Virus record (IMG/VR): IMGVR_UViG_3300032516_005602
Span: 1 to 32,936 of that record
Strand: one strand, 5' to 3'
Origin: a virus
DNA: 32,936 nt
The notes under the pieces were generated by a model that saw only the letters and a program-made list of their open reading frames with translations, had not been told where the DNA came from and ran no database searches. Of the stretch, positions 1 to 8,160 are shown one piece after another. Each line of letters begins with the position of its first letter. The first letter of the stretch is position 1. Made by a program: the position numbers and the translations under genes.

Positions 1-28
1 ATGTGACCAGTACAATGTAACTAGAGTG

Positions 29-37
29 TGATATTAT
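29..37 (+). promoter_or_regulatory. Possible extended -10 promoter element
   Basis: TG-A-TATTAT at 29-37 resembles an extended -10 box, and the expected transcription start would lie about at the ATG at 44. No Shine-Dalgarno sequence is seen before that ATG. The 43 bases before the first gene hold no other recognisable signal. This is a weak call because the window starts here and the upstream context is missing. Confidence 0.3.
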
Positions 38-43
38 TTGTAT

Positions 44-1051
44 ATGTCTGGTTATCTCATCTTTGGTGGTACTGGTTCGCTTGGAAAAAAATTAATTGAA
101 CGCCTATTACCGCGTTCGCCAATACATGTTTATTCTCGAGACGAAGCAAAACATTGGACAATCAAAAATGAAATTGGTTCAAATTCCAATTTACATTTTC
201 ATGTTGGTGACATTCGTGATAAACAAAGAATTGTAAATACACTTCGACAAGTTGTACCTGAAAATATCATTATTGCTGCTGCACTCAAACAAGTTGATAC
301 ATGTGAACTAAGTCCAAGTGAAAGCATATTAACAAATCTGTCAGGAACACAAAATATTATTGATGCCATTAATGAAGATCCACGTTGTGTTAAAAAAGTT
401 TTATTTGTTAGCACCGACAAAGCATGCGCCCCGGTAAATGTGTATGGAATGTGTAAAGCCATTTCAGAAAGAATGGTCACTAGTCAAGCTAGAACAGGTC
501 ATCGTCATATTTCTTATCTTGCGACTCGTTATGGAAATGTCCTTGAATCTCGAGGAAGCATAATTCCATTGTTTAAATATCAGGCTGAAAATACCAATCA
601 ACTCACTGTAACAGATCTAAATATGACACGATTTGTAATGACACTCGATGATAGTGTTGATTTGATTATGAATGCTTTCAATAAAGGAAATTCTGGAGAA
701 ACATGGATTCCGAAAATTCCAGCAATGAGAATTGGTGATTTAGCTGAATTGTTTTCTGAAAGATATAACAAGTCAATAAAATTAATTGGACTTCGACCAG
801 GCGAAAAAATGCACGAAGACTTGATCAATGAATCTGAATCATTTCGAACACGTCAAATTGATAATCATTACGTCATAGGTCCAGCTTATGAACCAGGTTA
901 TTCTGCAAAATTTATTTATACCAGTGCAGATGATGTTATGTCAAAACAACAACTAAAAGATCACTTGACAAAACTTGGAATTTTTGACATGTCTTTAGAG
1001 AAATTTCAAGGTCTTAAGATTGATGAAATTATGACAAATAGGAAAGACTAA
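44..1051 (+). CDS. pseB: PseB-like UDP-GlcNAc 4,6-dehydratase (NAD(P)-dependent extended SDR)
   Basis: This is an extended short-chain dehydrogenase of the PseB/FlaA1/CapD-like family, which converts UDP-GlcNAc to a 4-keto-6-deoxy-hexosamine, the first step to pseudaminic acid and related sugars. Visible features are the nucleotide-binding GGTGSLG near residues 8-14, STDKA at about 123-127, the catalytic YGMCK (Tyr134, Lys138), RYGNVLESRGS at about 162-172 and RPGEKMHE near the C-terminal third, all in family order. The 335-residue length is normal for PseB. I chose the ATG at 44; a TTG two codons earlier is possible. The next gene starts one base after the stop, so the two are surely cotranscribed. 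The dehydratase family is secure. Exact stereochemistry (PseB against CapE/FlaA1 relatives) is not. Confidence 0.9.
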   Translation: MSGYLIFGGTGSLGKKLIERLLPRSPIHVYSRDEAKHWTIKNEIGSNSNLHFHVGDIRDKQRIVNTLRQVVPENIIIAAALKQVDTCELSPSESILTNLSGTQNIIDAINEDPRCVKKVLFVSTDKACAPVNVYGMCKAISERMVTSQARTGHRHISYLATRYGNVLESRGSIIPLFKYQAENTNQLTVTDLNMTRFVMTLDDSVDLIMNAFNKGNSGETWIPKIPAMRIGDLAELFSERYNKSIKLIGLRPGEKMHEDLINESESFRTRQIDNHYVIGPAYEPGYSAKFIYTSADDVMSKQQLKDHLTKLGIFDMSLEKFQGLKIDEIMTNRKD

Positions 1052-1052
1052 A

Positions 1053-2195
1053 ATGTATCCTCTTTTTAAAGTACATACTCCCGAAGGTGCCTTAGGCAAC
1101 ATCAAAGAAGTGCTTGAATCAGGTTTTATTAATGAAGGTGTTCAAGTTACTCAACTTACACAACAACTTCAAAAAATCTTAAATAGCGATAAGCTAATTT
1201 TAACAAATAGCTGTACGTCAGCATTGACGTTGGCACTAAAACTTGCTGATGTTACATGTCATTCACGTGTTCTTACAACGCCAATGACATGTGTTGCAAC
1301 AAATACTCCCATAATCAATCTTTGCTCTCACATTACATGGGCTGATATTGATCCAATTTCTGGAATGATTTCTGTTGACGACGTTGATAAAAAACTTAGC
1401 GAATTTATGCATAGCATAAAAGCAATCATGGCAGTTGCATGGGCAGGAACTCCTCCTGATCTTGAAGGTCTTCGTGATGTTGCAAATAAACATGGAGTTC
1501 CACTAATACTTGATGCTGCTCATGCTTTTGGTGCAACGTATAAAGGACGCCCAATACATGAGTTTGCAGATTATACGTGTTATAGTTTTCAAGCAATCAA
1601 ACATTTCACAACTGGCGATGGTGGTGCATTGATTTGTAGTAATGCTGATAAACATGCACGTTCAAAATCACTTAAGTGGTTTGGTCTAGATAGAGATAAA
1701 GCCAAAGATGACAATGGAAATTGGAAAGGTCAACAATGGGATGTTGACATAAGTGAGGCAGGATTCAAGTTCAATATGAACAACATTTCTGCTGCTGTTG
1801 GCTTAGCACAAATTGATCATATTGACATGATTTTGAAAGCCCATAGAAAAAATGCTGAACTATATGATGAATACTTCAAAACACACACCATGGTAAAACA
1901 TTCGAGTCGCCCAGATGATTGTGAATCAAGTTTTTGGGTTTATACGATGCTCGTACAAGACAATTCAAAGCTTTCACGTGATCAACTTTTGAAGGCACTT
2001 AACGCCGAAGGAATAATGGCGGGTGTTGTTCATATTCCAAATGACGATTACACTGCGTTTGATGAATATAAAACTGACTTACCAGGTGTTCGTGATTTTT
2101 CATCTCGTCAATTTTCATTACCTTGTGGCTGGTGGCTGAAACAGAGTGATATTAAACATATTGCTGATCGTGTTAAGGAGCTAACAAATGAGTGA
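1053..2195 (+). CDS. pseC: PseC-like DegT/DnrJ/EryC1 aminotransferase
   Basis: This is a PLP-dependent sugar aminotransferase that would aminate the 4-keto sugar made by the upstream dehydratase, giving a UDP-4-amino-4,6-dideoxy hexosamine. The fold-type I signature is clear: TNSCTSALTLAL at about 51-62 (phosphate binding), DAAHAFG at 154-160 with the Asp that holds the PLP nitrogen, and SFQAIKHFTTGDGG with the Schiff-base lysine at 183. The 380 residues match the family length. The gene follows its dehydratase partner by one base and overlaps the next gene by 8 bases. PseB and PseC as neighbours is the usual order in pseudaminic acid loci. PseF, PseG and PseI homologues are not in the window, so the final sugar is unknown. 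Confidence 0.88.
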   Translation: MYPLFKVHTPEGALGNIKEVLESGFINEGVQVTQLTQQLQKILNSDKLILTNSCTSALTLALKLADVTCHSRVLTTPMTCVATNTPIINLCSHITWADIDPISGMISVDDVDKKLSEFMHSIKAIMAVAWAGTPPDLEGLRDVANKHGVPLILDAAHAFGATYKGRPIHEFADYTCYSFQAIKHFTTGDGGALICSNADKHARSKSLKWFGLDRDKAKDDNGNWKGQQWDVDISEAGFKFNMNNISAAVGLAQIDHIDMILKAHRKNAELYDEYFKTHTMVKHSSRPDDCESSFWVYTMLVQDNSKLSRDQLLKALNAEGIMAGVVHIPNDDYTAFDEYKTDLPGVRDFSSRQFSLPCGWWLKQSDIKHIADRVKELTNE

Positions 2196-2925
2196 TAAAC
2201 ACATAGTTGTTACGGGAGCAAACGGTGGAATAGGTCATCAATTGGTTGATCACTTGATTAGTGATGGTTATCGTAACATCACATGTCAATATAGAAAAAA
2301 TAATGATAATATCAAAAAAGTGTTTGAAAAACACGATCTTTCATTTGAAAAACATTGTTATGAAGCCGATTTAACAGATGAACAACAAGTTGAAGACTTT
2401 CATCTTAAGAGTTTAAGTGCACGTGGAAATACGTGGGGATTAATCAATCTTGTTGGCGTTTCTTCAAATGCAATGAGTTGGAAAATATCAACTCATGATT
2501 TCATACGAGTGATGGATGCGAATGTCTTAACTACATTTTTAACCTGTCGTGCGTTTTCACAAACTATGCGTGAACAAAAAGGTGGAAGGATCATCAATAC
2601 ATCTAGTATTGTTGCATATGCAGGAACAATAGGCGCCGCACATTATTGTGCAGCAAAAGCTGCAGTAGTTGGTTACACCAAAGCACTATCATTAGAACTA
2701 GCAAACAAAAACATAACAGCAAATATTTTGGCACTTGGTTATTTCAACGCAGGAATGATAAGTGATCTATCACCGGAAATACAACAAAGTGTTATTGATA
2801 AAACGCCACTTAAGCGTTTTGGAAATGTTAGTGAAATCTCTGGTCATGTGAAATTATTGTTAAGCAACGAAAGTTCATTTACGACAGGTCAAGTTTTTCA
2901 TATTAATGGTGGTTGTTATCTGTAA
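2188..2925 (+). CDS. SDR-family oxidoreductase (FabG/PtmA-like)
   Basis: This is a classical short-chain dehydrogenase/reductase of 245 residues. It has the cofactor motif TGANGGIG at 9-16, the structural Asn112, a catalytic serine in TSS at 138-140 and YCAAK (Tyr153, Lys157), followed by a Rossmann C-terminus ending in a typical GQVFHINGG. It starts inside the preceding gene with a good ribosome site (AAGGAG, 2175-2180) and shares one base with the next start codon (TAATG). SDRs of this kind occur in sugar loci (for example PtmA in legionaminic acid regions), so oxidation or reduction of the sugar made by the neighbours is likely. The substrate cannot be read from the sequence. Confidence 0.85.
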   Translation: MSDKHIVVTGANGGIGHQLVDHLISDGYRNITCQYRKNNDNIKKVFEKHDLSFEKHCYEADLTDEQQVEDFHLKSLSARGNTWGLINLVGVSSNAMSWKISTHDFIRVMDANVLTTFLTCRAFSQTMREQKGGRIINTSSIVAYAGTIGAAHYCAAKAAVVGYTKALSLELANKNITANILALGYFNAGMISDLSPEIQQSVIDKTPLKRFGNVSEISGHVKLLLSNESSFTTGQVFHINGGCYL

Positions 2926-3839
2926 TGAACAATTTTCAGTTTAGACAACTTAATTTATTGAATGAAATAGAGCCGCTTAAGCAATTTCATAATCGATTGT
3001 TTAAAAGCACAGATGCATCATCTGAGTGGCTTTTGTGGTATTGTACCATTCACGGAAAAGACAAACATGCTAGAGTTTATGGTGTATGGGATGATTCTCG
3101 ATTGGTTGGTATTTGGTGTGTAGAACCTAAAATATTTCAACATGGAGGAATAAAGATTAAAGTTGGAAGGTGTTTTTCTGTTGGAATTGATGATGATTAT
3201 CGTCGACGTAATTTATTTGTTGAATTAAGTAAATTTGCAATCCAAAAAGAAATAGATCTAGGTGAATTTGACTACATCTTTGGATTTCCACAAATAGGAC
3301 GATCTATTGTTAATGCACATATAAAAGCTGGATGGTATCACGTACAAAACATCCAGATGTATAGCAACAAAACAAAACCCGTTGAACCAACTTCACTTAA
3401 AGACGTCAACACGAGTAGTTTAATTGAGTACTTGCCTTTGTCGATGAACAATTCATTTATTGAAACTATTGATTATAAAAATACAAGATGGTTTAAACAT
3501 CCAGATTTACTTTATGTGTGTTTAAAACGATATGAAAGTTGTGTGATCGTCAAACCATATAATAACGTGTGTCATATCTTAGATCTTTATGGAATATCAT
3601 GTAATGTAAAAATTATTCTTAATGCACTAAGAATGTTGGCTCATAGACATAAATGGCAAGAATTAACAATCTGGAATGCTGACAATGAGCGTTATCATAA
3701 TGATATAATTGCATGTGATTTTGTTCCTGGCGCAACCAATGGATCGTCGGTTTCAATGTTAGCAGTTAACATTAATCGCTCAGAAAATATCAAATTTGAT
3801 TCCTGTCATATTCAGATGGGAATTGAAGAAATTTATTAA
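2925..3839 (+). CDS. Putative GNAT-type acetyltransferase
   Basis: The 304-residue protein begins at the ATG of a TAATG overlap; an in-frame TTG four codons earlier is less likely. Its first half looks like a diverged GNAT fold: strands around GVWDDSRLVGIWCVE, then IDDDYRRRNLFVELSKFA, which sits where the acetyl-CoA loop (R/Q-x-x-G-x-G/A) normally lies but lacks the canonical glycines, then IVNAHIKAGW, a typical GNAT beta5-alpha4 segment. The second half has no motif I recognise. In context it may acylate the amino sugar made by the PseB/PseC pair or a glycan. The family call is moderate and the substrate is unknown. Confidence 0.55.
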   Translation: MNNFQFRQLNLLNEIEPLKQFHNRLFKSTDASSEWLLWYCTIHGKDKHARVYGVWDDSRLVGIWCVEPKIFQHGGIKIKVGRCFSVGIDDDYRRRNLFVELSKFAIQKEIDLGEFDYIFGFPQIGRSIVNAHIKAGWYHVQNIQMYSNKTKPVEPTSLKDVNTSSLIEYLPLSMNNSFIETIDYKNTRWFKHPDLLYVCLKRYESCVIVKPYNNVCHILDLYGISCNVKIILNALRMLAHRHKWQELTIWNADNERYHNDIIACDFVPGATNGSSVSMLAVNINRSENIKFDSCHIQMGIEEIY

Positions 3840-3847
3840 CAGTTTCA

Positions 3848-4387
3848 ATGACACCATTATTTGTTCCAACTAACATGTGTTTACGACCGATCGAACCCAC
3901 AGATCATAGTTTTCTTGTTGAACTTCATAATGATCCAGAGGTATTAAAAAATCTGACAAATCACATACCAATCACAATGGAACAACATTTGTCGTGGTTC
4001 AACAACACGTCACAAGATTCAAAACAACTACGCATGATGTTTTGTGTTGATGATCGTCCAACAGGATTTACAAAATTCTATAACATCGATACCGCAAACA
4101 AAAATTGTGTATTAGGTGCTGATTTACATAAAAATTGGCGTGGTGTTGGTTTAGCAAAGTATATGTGGACGTTAATGTTGAAAGAATGTTTTGATGTTCG
4201 CAAATTGCATCGTGTAAGTTTAACAACTGCTTCATATAATGCGATTGCAATTAATGTTTATAATAATCTTGGATTTTGTAAAGAAGGATTTTTGATTGAT
4301 TCGTTATTTCGTGATGAAAAATATCATCATCAAATATGCATGTACATGTTACGTGAAATGTGGGAAAGTCCAACGTTATGGAAATAA
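3848..4387 (+). CDS. GNAT N-acetyltransferase (RimJ/RimL/PseH-like)
   Basis: A compact GNAT acetyltransferase of 179 residues. The opening LRPIEPTDHSFLVELHNDPEV is the classic RimJ/RimL-type start, HKNWRGVGLAKYMW carries the R-G-x-G-x-A acetyl-CoA loop, and the N-x-Y-N-N-L-G-F-x-x-E-G run is the usual C-terminal segment. Its position behind a PseB/PseC pair matches PseH, which N-acetylates the 4-amino group of the PseC product. It starts eight bases after the previous stop and overlaps the next gene. The family is secure. The PseH role is inferred from context. Confidence 0.82.
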   Translation: MTPLFVPTNMCLRPIEPTDHSFLVELHNDPEVLKNLTNHIPITMEQHLSWFNNTSQDSKQLRMMFCVDDRPTGFTKFYNIDTANKNCVLGADLHKNWRGVGLAKYMWTLMLKECFDVRKLHRVSLTTASYNAIAINVYNNLGFCKEGFLIDSLFRDEKYHHQICMYMLREMWESPTLWK

Positions 4388-5106
4388 CACCTAAGATCTT
4401 TGTTGGTACAATGTATTGTCGAGAAGGCGATTTTATTGATTGTTGTCATGCAATTAACAAACAAACTAGTGTAATCATTACACATCATATTATCAAAGAT
4501 ATGCCTGAAAAAGAAGCACACAATGAATTGTGGTCTGCCTGGCGTGCAGCAAAACAAGATCATGACATGTTTGTCAAGATAGATGCTGATACTGTCTTGA
4601 CAAACAACGAGATCTTGTCTGAATTTTGGAACGTCATGCAAAATAACGTTCGAGTGACAGGAATCCAAGCACCGTTATTAGATTACTTCACAGATGGTTA
4701 CATCAATGGTCTAAATTGCTTCAGTCCCAAAGTTGTCTTTCAAGATACGACTGATGGATTATTTTGTGATCGTCGCGTTGACATAAATCATGACATGATT
4801 ATAAAAGCAACTGATGTACCACAATCACTCAAACCAGCAGGTTATCACTGTTATAAAGCAACGTCCGAACAAGCATTTCATTTTGGTCTTCATAGGGCTT
4901 TAAAAAATCAGCACGACATAATGTCACTAGTACGTGAAGCATGGACGAGAAACAAAGATCGAATACGTGGAATGGCATTGATTGGCTCTTCAATAATCAC
5001 ACAATTTCGTGAAGGAGGGTTCAATTACGTTGATGAACAATTTCAAACTGCATTTAACACTAGCACAAACAATTATGATGAATTGATCACAAAGTTTGAA
5101 CAATGA
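4378..5106 (+). CDS. GT-A-type glycosyltransferase
   Basis: This 242-residue protein starts at the ATG overlapping the previous gene by 10 bases, behind a GGGAAAG ribosome site; a GTG at 4360 is an alternative start. An N-terminal beta-strand (KIFVGTMYCREGDF) is followed by FVKIDADTVLT, in which Asp69-Ala-Asp71 forms the DxD metal and nucleotide-sugar motif of GT-A enzymes. The length equals one catalytic domain with no membrane segment, so it is probably soluble. It shares ATGA with the next gene, a second glycosyltransferase candidate. Donor and acceptor are unknown. Confidence 0.7.
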   Translation: MEITPKIFVGTMYCREGDFIDCCHAINKQTSVIITHHIIKDMPEKEAHNELWSAWRAAKQDHDMFVKIDADTVLTNNEILSEFWNVMQNNVRVTGIQAPLLDYFTDGYINGLNCFSPKVVFQDTTDGLFCDRRVDINHDMIIKATDVPQSLKPAGYHCYKATSEQAFHFGLHRALKNQHDIMSLVREAWTRNKDRIRGMALIGSSIITQFREGGFNYVDEQFQTAFNTSTNNYDELITKFEQ

Positions 5107-6035
5107 AAAAAGTCATTCAAATTATCGACTCGTACGAGTATGTTAACACAAATTGTTTTCAACATCAATTATTGAAGAAAGTAAAGAATAATTTTGAGCA
5201 TACATTACTTCAATTGCATGATTTACCAATTTCATTACCAGATGATGTTACAATTTTTTGTACAGTAAAAATACGTAACGTTTATAAACATATCGATAAA
5301 ATTGCTAATGTTTTAAAGCATAAAAATGTCTTAATATACGATCAAGATCCATGGGAATCATTCATAGATACAGCAACGTATCCTAATGGATATAAAAATC
5401 TTATCAATAAGTTACCTCATGCTGAGTTCATCAATGCTTCAAAATGGTGGTCTAAGTTTGTAAATGATCAGGGAATGAAATCACATTTTTGTAGAATGTG
5501 GGTTTTACCAGAATATTGCACATCTGGAAATGCTTTCGAAAACAGAGAACAAGGATTATGTTTTAGGGGATCTGTTCATCAAGATCGAAAATATGGCATC
5601 ATAACGATGTCAAATTTAGGTTGTCCAATAAGAGTAATTCCAGGCACATCAGATTATAGCGCGTGGTTATCATGGCTACAAACGCAACGAGCATTTTTTT
5701 ACGATGAGTTACCGTCCTGGTCAATCAATGGAATTGTTGGTTCAAAACACGTTCAAAAACCAAAAAACGTTGAAATCATTTCACAAGGTTGTTTCATATT
5801 TCACGACGCCACATGTAAAAGCGAAGATGAAAGTTATGAACTCACAAATGTACCATGTGACATTGTATTTGAGTCTTACGAACATTGCGTTGAATTATAC
5901 AATGAATTCATCAAGAAACCGAATGGATTAATGAATGAAATGATTAATGAGTCTGTCGATAAAATCAAAAAAATCGATGGTTGGAATGATGTCATAAAAG
6001 TTATAACGTCCCATACTCCACATGTGTACATGTGA
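5103..6035 (+). CDS. Putative GT-B-like glycosyltransferase
   Basis: The protein has 310 residues and starts in an ATGA overlap. It begins with a Rossmann-like strand (KKVIQIIDSYEY), has the phrase VLIYDQDPWE near the middle of the N-terminal half, and near residues 222-235 has VEIISQGCFIFHD, which resembles the E-x-x-x-x-G-x-x-x-x segment of GT4-type donor sites. These are weak individually but fit a GT-B glycosyltransferase, and the gene sits at the end of a sugar cassette. It is shorter than typical two-domain GT4 enzymes (about 360-400), so a diverged or reduced form is likely. Confidence 0.5.
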   Translation: MKKVIQIIDSYEYVNTNCFQHQLLKKVKNNFEHTLLQLHDLPISLPDDVTIFCTVKIRNVYKHIDKIANVLKHKNVLIYDQDPWESFIDTATYPNGYKNLINKLPHAEFINASKWWSKFVNDQGMKSHFCRMWVLPEYCTSGNAFENREQGLCFRGSVHQDRKYGIITMSNLGCPIRVIPGTSDYSAWLSWLQTQRAFFYDELPSWSINGIVGSKHVQKPKNVEIISQGCFIFHDATCKSEDESYELTNVPCDIVFESYEHCVELYNEFIKKPNGLMNEMINESVDKIKKIDGWNDVIKVITSHTPHVYM

Positions 6036-6040
6036 GATTT

Positions 6041-6048
6041 TATAAATA
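6041..6048 (+). promoter_or_regulatory. T4-type late promoter (TATAAATA)
   Basis: An exact TATAAATA octamer, the T4 late promoter consensus, sits in the 23-base gap before the dehydrogenase at 6059. With T4 spacing the transcript would begin only a few bases before the ATG, and no Shine-Dalgarno sequence is visible. A gp55-like sigma factor that could use it is encoded at 14330-15100. Confidence 0.6.
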
Positions 6049-6058
6049 AGATTAATAG

Positions 6059-7009
6059 ATGAAATCAATTGCGGTCATCGGACAAGGTTTTGTTGGAGGA
6101 TCTATCACCACGGTTTTTGCAGAACATGGGATCGACGTTTACACATACGATAGACTAGGAATAGTAGCCTCCGGCGGGAAAAAATCTGTCATCTTGGCTG
6201 AAGATCATCTACCTGTCAGACCCGTCAAATCGATCACCGATCTTGTGAATTGTTGTCAACACCCCAATATTGCAAAACAGTTTTCTGGGATCTATTTTGT
6301 CTGCGTTCCTACTCCAATGTATGAAGACGGGTCTGCTGACACGTCAATCGTAGAAAGCGTTCTCAAAGAGCTATCGAACGTGCCCGGTGAAAGGATTGCA
6401 GTCATCAAGTCGACCATTCCTCCCGGGTCGACAGAAAAATGGAACAAGCAATTTGCAAATACCGGTCTTAGGATCGTGTTTAACCCAGAATTTCTTCGTG
6501 AAGCAACTGCACTTGACGATATGAGGAACCAAACTCGAATTATCTTGGGCGGTCCTCGCCCATATATCAATAAAGTCAAACAACTCTTTGAATCTGTATT
6601 TCAGAACGTACCGATCATTAAGACGTCAAGTACGACAGCCGAAATGGTCAAGTACTTTATTAATGTTCAATTAGCAACTCGCGTTGTGTTAAGCTGTGAG
6701 TTTTGGCAACTTTGTAACGCACTTGACAACAAAGGATTCAATATTGATTTTGATAAAGTTATAGAATATGCAAAATATGACTCACGACTTGGTGGTTCAC
6801 ACATGAACGTTCCAGGTCAAGATGGCATACTAGGTGCTCGTGGACACTGTTTTCCAAAAGATCTAGCAGCAATTATTGCGATATCAAAAAATTTGGAATT
6901 AAATGCAAGCTTAATGCAAGCGGTTCAAACAAAAAACTTGGAACTAGTGCCGCCAGAGCACAGAGACTGGGAAAAGATGATCGGTCGTGCAGTCACAAAA
7001 AAGTCATAA
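6059..7009 (+). CDS. Shortened UDP-glucose/GDP-mannose dehydrogenase family protein
   Basis: An NAD+-dependent nucleotide-sugar 6-dehydrogenase. Visible are the Rossmann loop GQGFVGG (8-14), VCVPTP (81-86), STIPPGST (118-125), NPEFLREA (142-149), the conserved Lys198 in MVKYFIN and GHCFPKD with the catalytic Cys264. The enzyme would oxidise a UDP-hexose to the uronic acid. At 316 residues it stops soon after the catalytic domain, whereas the family is usually 390-450 and carries a third UDP-binding domain. That domain is essentially missing, so activity or partner use may differ. The first 420 bases are about 45% G+C by hand count, richer than most neighbours. There is no obvious ribosome site; see the late promoter just upstream. 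Confidence 0.85.
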   Translation: MKSIAVIGQGFVGGSITTVFAEHGIDVYTYDRLGIVASGGKKSVILAEDHLPVRPVKSITDLVNCCQHPNIAKQFSGIYFVCVPTPMYEDGSADTSIVESVLKELSNVPGERIAVIKSTIPPGSTEKWNKQFANTGLRIVFNPEFLREATALDDMRNQTRIILGGPRPYINKVKQLFESVFQNVPIIKTSSTTAEMVKYFINVQLATRVVLSCEFWQLCNALDNKGFNIDFDKVIEYAKYDSRLGGSHMNVPGQDGILGARGHCFPKDLAAIIAISKNLELNASLMQAVQTKNLELVPPEHRDWEKMIGRAVTKKS

Positions 7010-7015
7010 TAAGAG

Positions 7016-7044
7016 TGTACATGTTGTCTTAAACGTAATATTCT
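7016..7044 (+). promoter_or_regulatory. Candidate sigma70-like promoter for the NAD+ genes
   Basis: TGTACA (7016-7021, four of six matches to TTGACA) and TATTCT (7039-7044) are separated by 17 bases, in the only gap before the NAD+ salvage genes. This is a plausible early or middle promoter but a weak match. Confidence 0.3.
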
Positions 7045-7047
7045 ATA

Positions 7048-7099
7048 AGCAGATGGCAATGCCGCTGTCCCAACGCTAATCCCAGATAGGGATTGTTGG
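7048..7099 (+). ncRNA. Structured 5' leader with two successive bulged hairpins
   Basis: Hairpin A (7048-7066) pairs AGC with GCT and GGC with GCC around an AAT loop, with AGAT bulged on the 5' side. Hairpin B (7070-7099) pairs CCAAC with GTTGG and AATCCC with GGGATT around an AGATA loop, with GCT bulged on the 5' side. No T-run follows, so this is not a standard terminator. The ribosome site ACGGAGAG (7107-7114) lies just downstream. It may be a stabilising or regulatory leader; I cannot match it to a known riboswitch. Confidence 0.45.
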
Positions 7100-7120
7100 A
7101 ATTCTTACGGAGAGTATATC

Positions 7121-8152
7121 ATGAATGAATTTGGCGTTTACATAGGCAGGTTTCAACCTTTTACTAATGCACATGAAGAAGCTGTGCGTTTTGCACTTTC
7201 TAAGGTCAATAATCTCATTATTGTTCTTGGTTCTGCTTCTCAAGCTCGTACAATTAAAAATCCTTGGTCAAGCCAAGAACGAATCGCAATGATTCGAGCG
7301 TGTTTGTCACCAGCAGAAAATATTCGTGTTGAATTCATTGAAGCAAAAGACTATTTGTATAATGATAATTTGTGGATCACAGCCGTTCAAACGAAGATTG
7401 AAGCGTTAACAAACGGGTCAAAAAATGTTATTTTGATTGGTCATCGTAAAGACAAGTCTAGTTTTTACTTGAATCTATTTCCACAATGGGAATTCATTGA
7501 AACTGGTGACTATGCTAAACATCTTGATGCATCATATGTTCGACGCCTTTATTTCGAAAAGGATTTGCTAGACGTCAAACGCTTTGTTCCAAGTCCAGTT
7601 TTTAATGTGCTTAAATCGAGCATGATGAAAGATGATGTAACTCCTCAAAAAGAGTTCAATGAACTTCAAGAAGAATATCATCACATCCTGAATTACAGAA
7701 AATTGTGGGAGACTTCACCATTTCCCCCGACGTTTGTGACCGTTGATGCAGTCGTAATCAAAAGTGGACATATTCTTGTTGTTCGTCGTCGAGCAACTCC
7801 GGGTAAAGGACTATTTGCACTTCCAGGTGGGTTTCTTAACCAAGACGAACAAGTTAAAGACGGTGCAATACGAGAACTCAAAGAAGAAACTGCTATCAAA
7901 CTAACGAAGGACGAACTTCTAACTGCACTACGAGACAAAGAAGTATTTGATCACCCGGGACGTTCACTTCGAGGTCGAACAATTACACATGCATTTTGTT
8001 TCGATCTTGGACATGGACCTCTTCCAAAAGTAAAAGGCGAAGACGATGCTGATAAGGCATGGTGGATGCCACTACGAGATGTTTTTGCCAACGAAGAAAA
8101 GTTCTTCGAAGATCATTTTCACATTATCAATTTTTTTGCTTCAAAATTCTGA
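7121..8152 (+). CDS. nadM: Bifunctional NMN adenylyltransferase / Nudix hydrolase (NadM-Nudix, NatV-like)
   Basis: A fusion of two domains, 343 residues, matching the known NadM-Nudix architecture of bacteria and of Vibrio phage KVP40 NatV. The N-terminal nucleotidyltransferase (about 1-170) has GRFQPFTNAH at 9-18 (the GxFxPxHxGH signature) and would join NMN and ATP to form NAD+. The C-terminal Nudix domain has its box at 237-259: GFLNQDE, then REL, then KEE, matching Gx5Ex7REUxEE, with Ala where the last Gly is usual. That domain probably hydrolyses ADP-ribose or a related nucleotide. The start has a strong ACGGAGAG site. NadV follows 52 bases later, giving a complete two-step route from nicotinamide. 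Confidence 0.92.
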   Translation: MNEFGVYIGRFQPFTNAHEEAVRFALSKVNNLIIVLGSASQARTIKNPWSSQERIAMIRACLSPAENIRVEFIEAKDYLYNDNLWITAVQTKIEALTNGSKNVILIGHRKDKSSFYLNLFPQWEFIETGDYAKHLDASYVRRLYFEKDLLDVKRFVPSPVFNVLKSSMMKDDVTPQKEFNELQEEYHHILNYRKLWETSPFPPTFVTVDAVVIKSGHILVVRRRATPGKGLFALPGGFLNQDEQVKDGAIRELKEETAIKLTKDELLTALRDKEVFDHPGRSLRGRTITHAFCFDLGHGPLPKVKGEDDADKAWWMPLRDVFANEEKFFEDHFHIINFFASKF

Positions 8153-8160
8153 AACGTAAA

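Noticed and set aside
7078-7099. Hairpin before nadM as a rho-independent terminator.
   Set aside because: No T-run follows the stem and a strong ribosome site and start codon lie directly after it.
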